A DNA stretch of 64,000 nucleotides from Streptomyces sp. LHD-70. Its GTDB lineage: Bacteria; Actinomycetota; Actinomycetes; Streptomycetales; Streptomycetaceae. The translations under genes and the position numbers were made by a program. The stretch's first letter is position 1; each line of letters begins with the position of its first letter. The stretch covers positions 1 through 64,000 of the forward strand of contig NZ_JAVIFW010000013.1 in NCBI RefSeq assembly GCF_031157275.1. The letters are read 5' to 3'. Below the pieces are notes generated by a model that worked only from the letters and a program-made list of their open reading frames with translations, was not told where the DNA came from and did not search any database. Shown one piece after another: positions 61,457 to 64,000 of this stretch.

Positions 61457-61558
61457 TCAGCGTGGACAGATGGCGCTGTTGAGCCTGCACAGGTCGACGT
61501 GAAGGCGCGCCACGAGCAGCATGCCCGGCGTCTTGTCACTCACGTCGTGGAAAACCAT
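61457..61558 (-). CDS. 33-aa leader peptide (cysteine/sulfur attenuator type)
   Basis: A short ORF in front of cysO-cysM, too short for the usual gene calls: MVFHDVSDKTPGMLLVARLH then VDLCRLNSAICPR. It belongs to the actinobacterial 'putative leader peptide' family (HVDLxRxxSAxC) found before sulfur-assimilation genes. Its two Cys codons near the end fit translation-coupled sensing of cysteine. The gap 61346-61456 to cysO would hold the attenuation structure. Confidence 0.85.
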   Translation of the reverse strand: MVFHDVSDKTPGMLLVARLHVDLCRLNSAICPR

Positions 61559-61732
61559 GCGGTCATCGTATCGATTCCCGGTCCGGGTTCTGGAATGTGA
61601 TCTCGGATACTGGACGATTCTCGTTCAGCACTCGGACAGCGTCGGTCACCGCGAGGGATCCGTGCGGGACCGCGCACGGCCCTGCAGCCCTGTGACCACG
61701 ACAGAAGCCGTACAGAAGCCGTACAGAACTGT

Positions 61733-62155
61733 TCAGTACGCCTCGACGACCTTGACCTCCTCCTCGCTGACTTCGCCGTCCACGATCCGGTACGAGCGGA
61801 ACTGGAAGTCGCCGAGACCGTCGGCGTCGGCCGTCGAGACCAGGACGTAGTGGGCGCCGGGCTCGTTCGCGTACGAGATGTCGGTGCGGGAGGGGTAGGC
61901 CTCGGTGGCGGTGTGCGAGTGGTAGATGACGACGGGCTCCTCGTCCCGGTCGTCCATCTCGCGGTACAGCTTCAGCAGGTCGCCCGAGTCGAACTCGTAG
62001 AAGGTGGGCGAGCGGGCCGCGTTGAGCATCGGGATGAAGCGCTCGGGCCGGCCCTCGCCGACCGGTCCGGCGACGACGCCGCACGCCTCGTCGGGGTGGT
62101 CCTCGCGCGCGTGGGCGACGATCTGGTCGTGCAGGGCCTGGGTGATGGTCAGCAT
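61733..62155 (-). CDS. mec: M67-family (JAMM) metallopeptidase, CysO processing (Mec-like)
   Basis: 140 aa with the JAMM motif: the Glu in DEACGVVAG (about 24) and YHSHTATEAYPSRTD (HxH-x-S-x2-D, about 85-99). In Mycobacterium Mec releases cysteine from the CysO-cysteine adduct; here it may also trim the SH tail of CysO. ATG at 62155; an in-frame ATG at 62161 is possible. It lies upstream of cysO and cysM on the same strand. Confidence 0.9.
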   Translation of the reverse strand: MLTITQALHDQIVAHAREDHPDEACGVVAGPVGEGRPERFIPMLNAARSPTFYEFDSGDLLKLYREMDDRDEEPVVIYHSHTATEAYPSRTDISYANEPGAHYVLVSTADADGLGDFQFRSYRIVDGEVSEEEVKVVEAY

Positions 62156-62171
62156 GCGCATGAGGATAGGC

Positions 62172-62206
62172 AGATGGGCCGCGGATCCGAGATCCACGGC
62201 CCATCT
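62172..62206. terminator. Terminator of the amino-acid permease gene
   Basis: Stem agatgggcc/ggcccatct with an inner ggatc/gatcc pair, between the permease stop and the mec start. Confidence 0.85.
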
Positions 62207-62286
62207 GGTGAGACGACCGCTGAGACGACCACTGAGTCGGCTACAGGGGCGAAGGCTGAGACGGCCGCCGGGGCCGTCCTGCCGGG

Positions 62287-63756
62287 TCAGCTCTTGCTGT
62301 CCTCCAGGACCGGGGCGGTCGCGCGCTTGCGGCGCTGGATGGCGAGGTAGCCGACGCCGAGGACGAGCGCCCAGACCGGGGCCGCGTAGAGCGAGATCCG
62401 GGCGTCCTTGTCGATGCCCATGAGCACGATGACCAGGCCGATGAAGGCCAGGGCGAACATGCTCGTGTACGGGGCGCCGGGGGCCTTGAAGCTGGACTGC
62501 GGGAGTTCGCCGCGGTCGGCCTTGCGGCGGTACTTGATCTGGCTGATGAGGATCATGATCCAGGCCCACATGCCGGAGATCGTGGCGAAGGAGACGACGT
62601 AGTTGAACGCCTCGCCCGGGTCCACGTAGTTGATCCAGACGCCGAGCAGCATCAGCGTGGCCGAGAAGCTCGTGCCGACGAGCGGCAGGCCGTTCTTGGT
62701 CAGCTTGGTGAAGACCCTCGGCCCCTGGCCGTTGAGGGCGAGCTGGCGCAGCATGCGGCCGGTGGAGTACATGCCCGAGTTGCAGGAGGAGAGCGCGGCG
62801 GTGAGGACCACGAAGTTCACGATCGCGGCGCCGACGCCGAGGCCCATCTTCTCGAAGGCCGCGACGAACGGGCTGACGCCGGGCTGGAAGTGCGTCCACG
62901 GCACGACCGAGAGGATCATGATCAGGGCGCCGATGTAGAAGACGGCGATGCGCCACGGCACGGTGTTGATGGCCTTCGGCAGGACCTTCTTCGGGTCCTT
63001 GGACTCGCCCGCGGTGACGCCGACCAGCTCAACGGCGAGGAAGGCGAACATGACCATCTGCAGGGTCATGAGGGTGGAGCCGATGCCGTTGGGGAAGAAG
63101 CCGCCCTGGTTCCACAGCATGCCGACGGAGGCGGTGTCGGCGGCGTCGGAGAAGCCGATGGTGAGGATGCCGGCGCAGATGAGGATCATGCCGATGATCG
63201 CGGTGACCTTGATCATCGAGAACCAGAACTCCAGCTCACCGAAGAGCTTCACGGAGATCAGGTTCGCGCAGAACAGGATCACGGTGAATACCAGGGCGAA
63301 CACCCATTGCGGCTGATCGAGCCAGCCGTCGGCGTTCCTCGTCCAGAACTGCATGTACTGGGCGGCGGCGGTGACCTCGGTCATGCCGGTGATGACCCAG
63401 AAGAGCCAGTACGTCCAGCCGGTCACGAAGCCGGCGAACGGGCCGATGAACTCCCGGGCGTACTCCGAGAAGGAGCCCGCGACCGGGCGGTACATGAGGA
63501 GCTCGCCGAGCGCCCGCATGATGAAGAAGATGACCAGGCCCGCGATGGCGTACGCGAGGATCAGGCTCGGGCCCGCCTTGTGGATGCCCTTGCCCGCACC
63601 GAGGAACAGGCCGGTGCCGATGGCACCGCCGATCGCGATCATCTGGATCTGCCGGGCTCCGAGCCCGCGCTGGTATCCCTCGCCGCCCTCGGGCGACTCG
63701 TCGCCCTGCACGGCCTCATTGCCGTCGTACTCTTTGTCGACCTGCACCGAGGTCAT
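62287..63756 (-). CDS. Amino-acid permease (APC superfamily)
   Basis: 489 aa with 12 membrane helices; the family start IQMIAIGGAIGTGLFLGAGKG (about 38) and SFSEYAREFIGPFAGFVTGWTYW (about 95) match the AAT/GABA-permease subgroup. The substrate is not clear. The start is ATG at 63756 (MTSVQVDKEYDG). Its 5' region continues to the window edge. Confidence 0.85.
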   Translation of the reverse strand: MTSVQVDKEYDGNEAVQGDESPEGGEGYQRGLGARQIQMIAIGGAIGTGLFLGAGKGIHKAGPSLILAYAIAGLVIFFIMRALGELLMYRPVAGSFSEYAREFIGPFAGFVTGWTYWLFWVITGMTEVTAAAQYMQFWTRNADGWLDQPQWVFALVFTVILFCANLISVKLFGELEFWFSMIKVTAIIGMILICAGILTIGFSDAADTASVGMLWNQGGFFPNGIGSTLMTLQMVMFAFLAVELVGVTAGESKDPKKVLPKAINTVPWRIAVFYIGALIMILSVVPWTHFQPGVSPFVAAFEKMGLGVGAAIVNFVVLTAALSSCNSGMYSTGRMLRQLALNGQGPRVFTKLTKNGLPLVGTSFSATLMLLGVWINYVDPGEAFNYVVSFATISGMWAWIMILISQIKYRRKADRGELPQSSFKAPGAPYTSMFALAFIGLVIVLMGIDKDARISLYAAPVWALVLGVGYLAIQRRKRATAPVLEDSKS

Positions 63757-64000
63757 GATGTGCGCCTTTCTCCATCGATCCGTGCCGTACGTCGTACTGG
63801 CCCGGATCGGGTCCCGATCCCCCCGGATGTGACTGGAGCTGTGCCTGTCGACGTTCGGCCGACGGGGCGCCCTCGCGGCGCATGGGTGGCGCGCCGCGAG
63901 CGATCGTGAAGATTTACCACGTCGGACTGCGGCTTCCGGCTGCCCCAGAGTGACCGACGCCACAGGCATTACGGGGCAAAGCGCCCTTGCGACGGCAATA
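63757..64000. other. Permease upstream region to the window end
   Basis: 244 bp upstream of the permease with no recognisable gene, repeat or operator. Confidence 0.4.

Overview
The window is high-GC actinomycete chromosome, almost certainly Streptomyces. The GC-rich third codon positions, frequent GTG starts, Streptomyces-type families (CslA/GlxA, class E and F sortases, DUF1707, DUF445, an XRE regulator with small partners) and several DasR-type dre operators all point there. From memory, the gene order cslA-glxA ... rdgB-rph-nagF-nagE1-nagE2-cysM matches a conserved part of the Streptomyces core genome; this was not checked against any database.

Layout. (1) 1-5.7 kb: a block flanked by tRNA-Lys-derived repeats. 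One intact tRNA-Lys(CUU) lies at 5446-5519, and three 147-bp repeats, each ending in a copy of the tRNA 3' half, lie at 12-305 and 5520-5666. Between them are an acyl-CoA synthetase, a secreted AA10 polysaccharide monooxygenase with a dre site, an SPFH-like membrane protein and a peptidoglycan-binding protein. (2) 5.8-14.1 kb: a FadR-type GntR regulator, the tip-glycan genes cslA-glxA, a GH6 lipoprotein, a class F sortase, a secreted wall-type protein and a HAD phosphatase. (3) 14.2-20.8 kb: a minus-strand set for 2-aminoethylphosphonate uptake and breakdown (binding protein, two permeases, ATPase, phosphonatase-like HAD, FAD oxidoreductase, HutC-type GntR). (4) 21-31 kb: an LAETG surface protein, a ROK repressor divergent from a Gfo/Idh/MocA oxidoreductase, Uma2, an FAH-family hydrolase, a YidC paralogue, a sodium:solute symporter with a DUF3311 partner, a class E sortase and a SEC-C protein.

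(5) 31-39.1 kb: an accessory island with visibly lower GC. It holds a HAD hydrolase, an XRE regulator with two small partner ORFs, a SauUSI-like PLD-helicase-DUF3427 type IV restriction enzyme, a small membrane protein, and a predicted SRA-like/PD-(D/E)XK-like protein with a rare TTA codon. I read it as a modified-DNA restriction island and as the most interesting part of the window. (6) 39-47.4 kb: GNAT, a GlxA-family AraC regulator, DUF445, an SGNH hydrolase, DUF1707 and an ABC-2 exporter. (7) 47.5-54.8 kb: a class A PBP, a GroES-like protein, DUF3618, Bcp, two tandem HNH genes followed by an unusual tRNA-like gene, rdgB, a lipoprotein and rph.

(8) 54.9-58.2 kb: the GlcNAc phosphotransferase genes nagF, nagE1 and nagE2 with three dre operators. 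(9) 58.3-64 kb: a gene remnant, an MBL hydrolase, a membrane-anchored MazF-like protein, the CysO-dependent cysteine set (M67 peptidase, a 33-aa leader peptide, cysO, cysM) and an amino-acid permease.

Shared themes: amino-sugar metabolism and tip glycan (AA10, CslA/GlxA/GH6, NagF/NagE and DasR sites) occurs at both ends of the window, and cell-surface assembly (two sortases, an LAETG protein, a PBP and peptidoglycan-binding proteins) runs through it.
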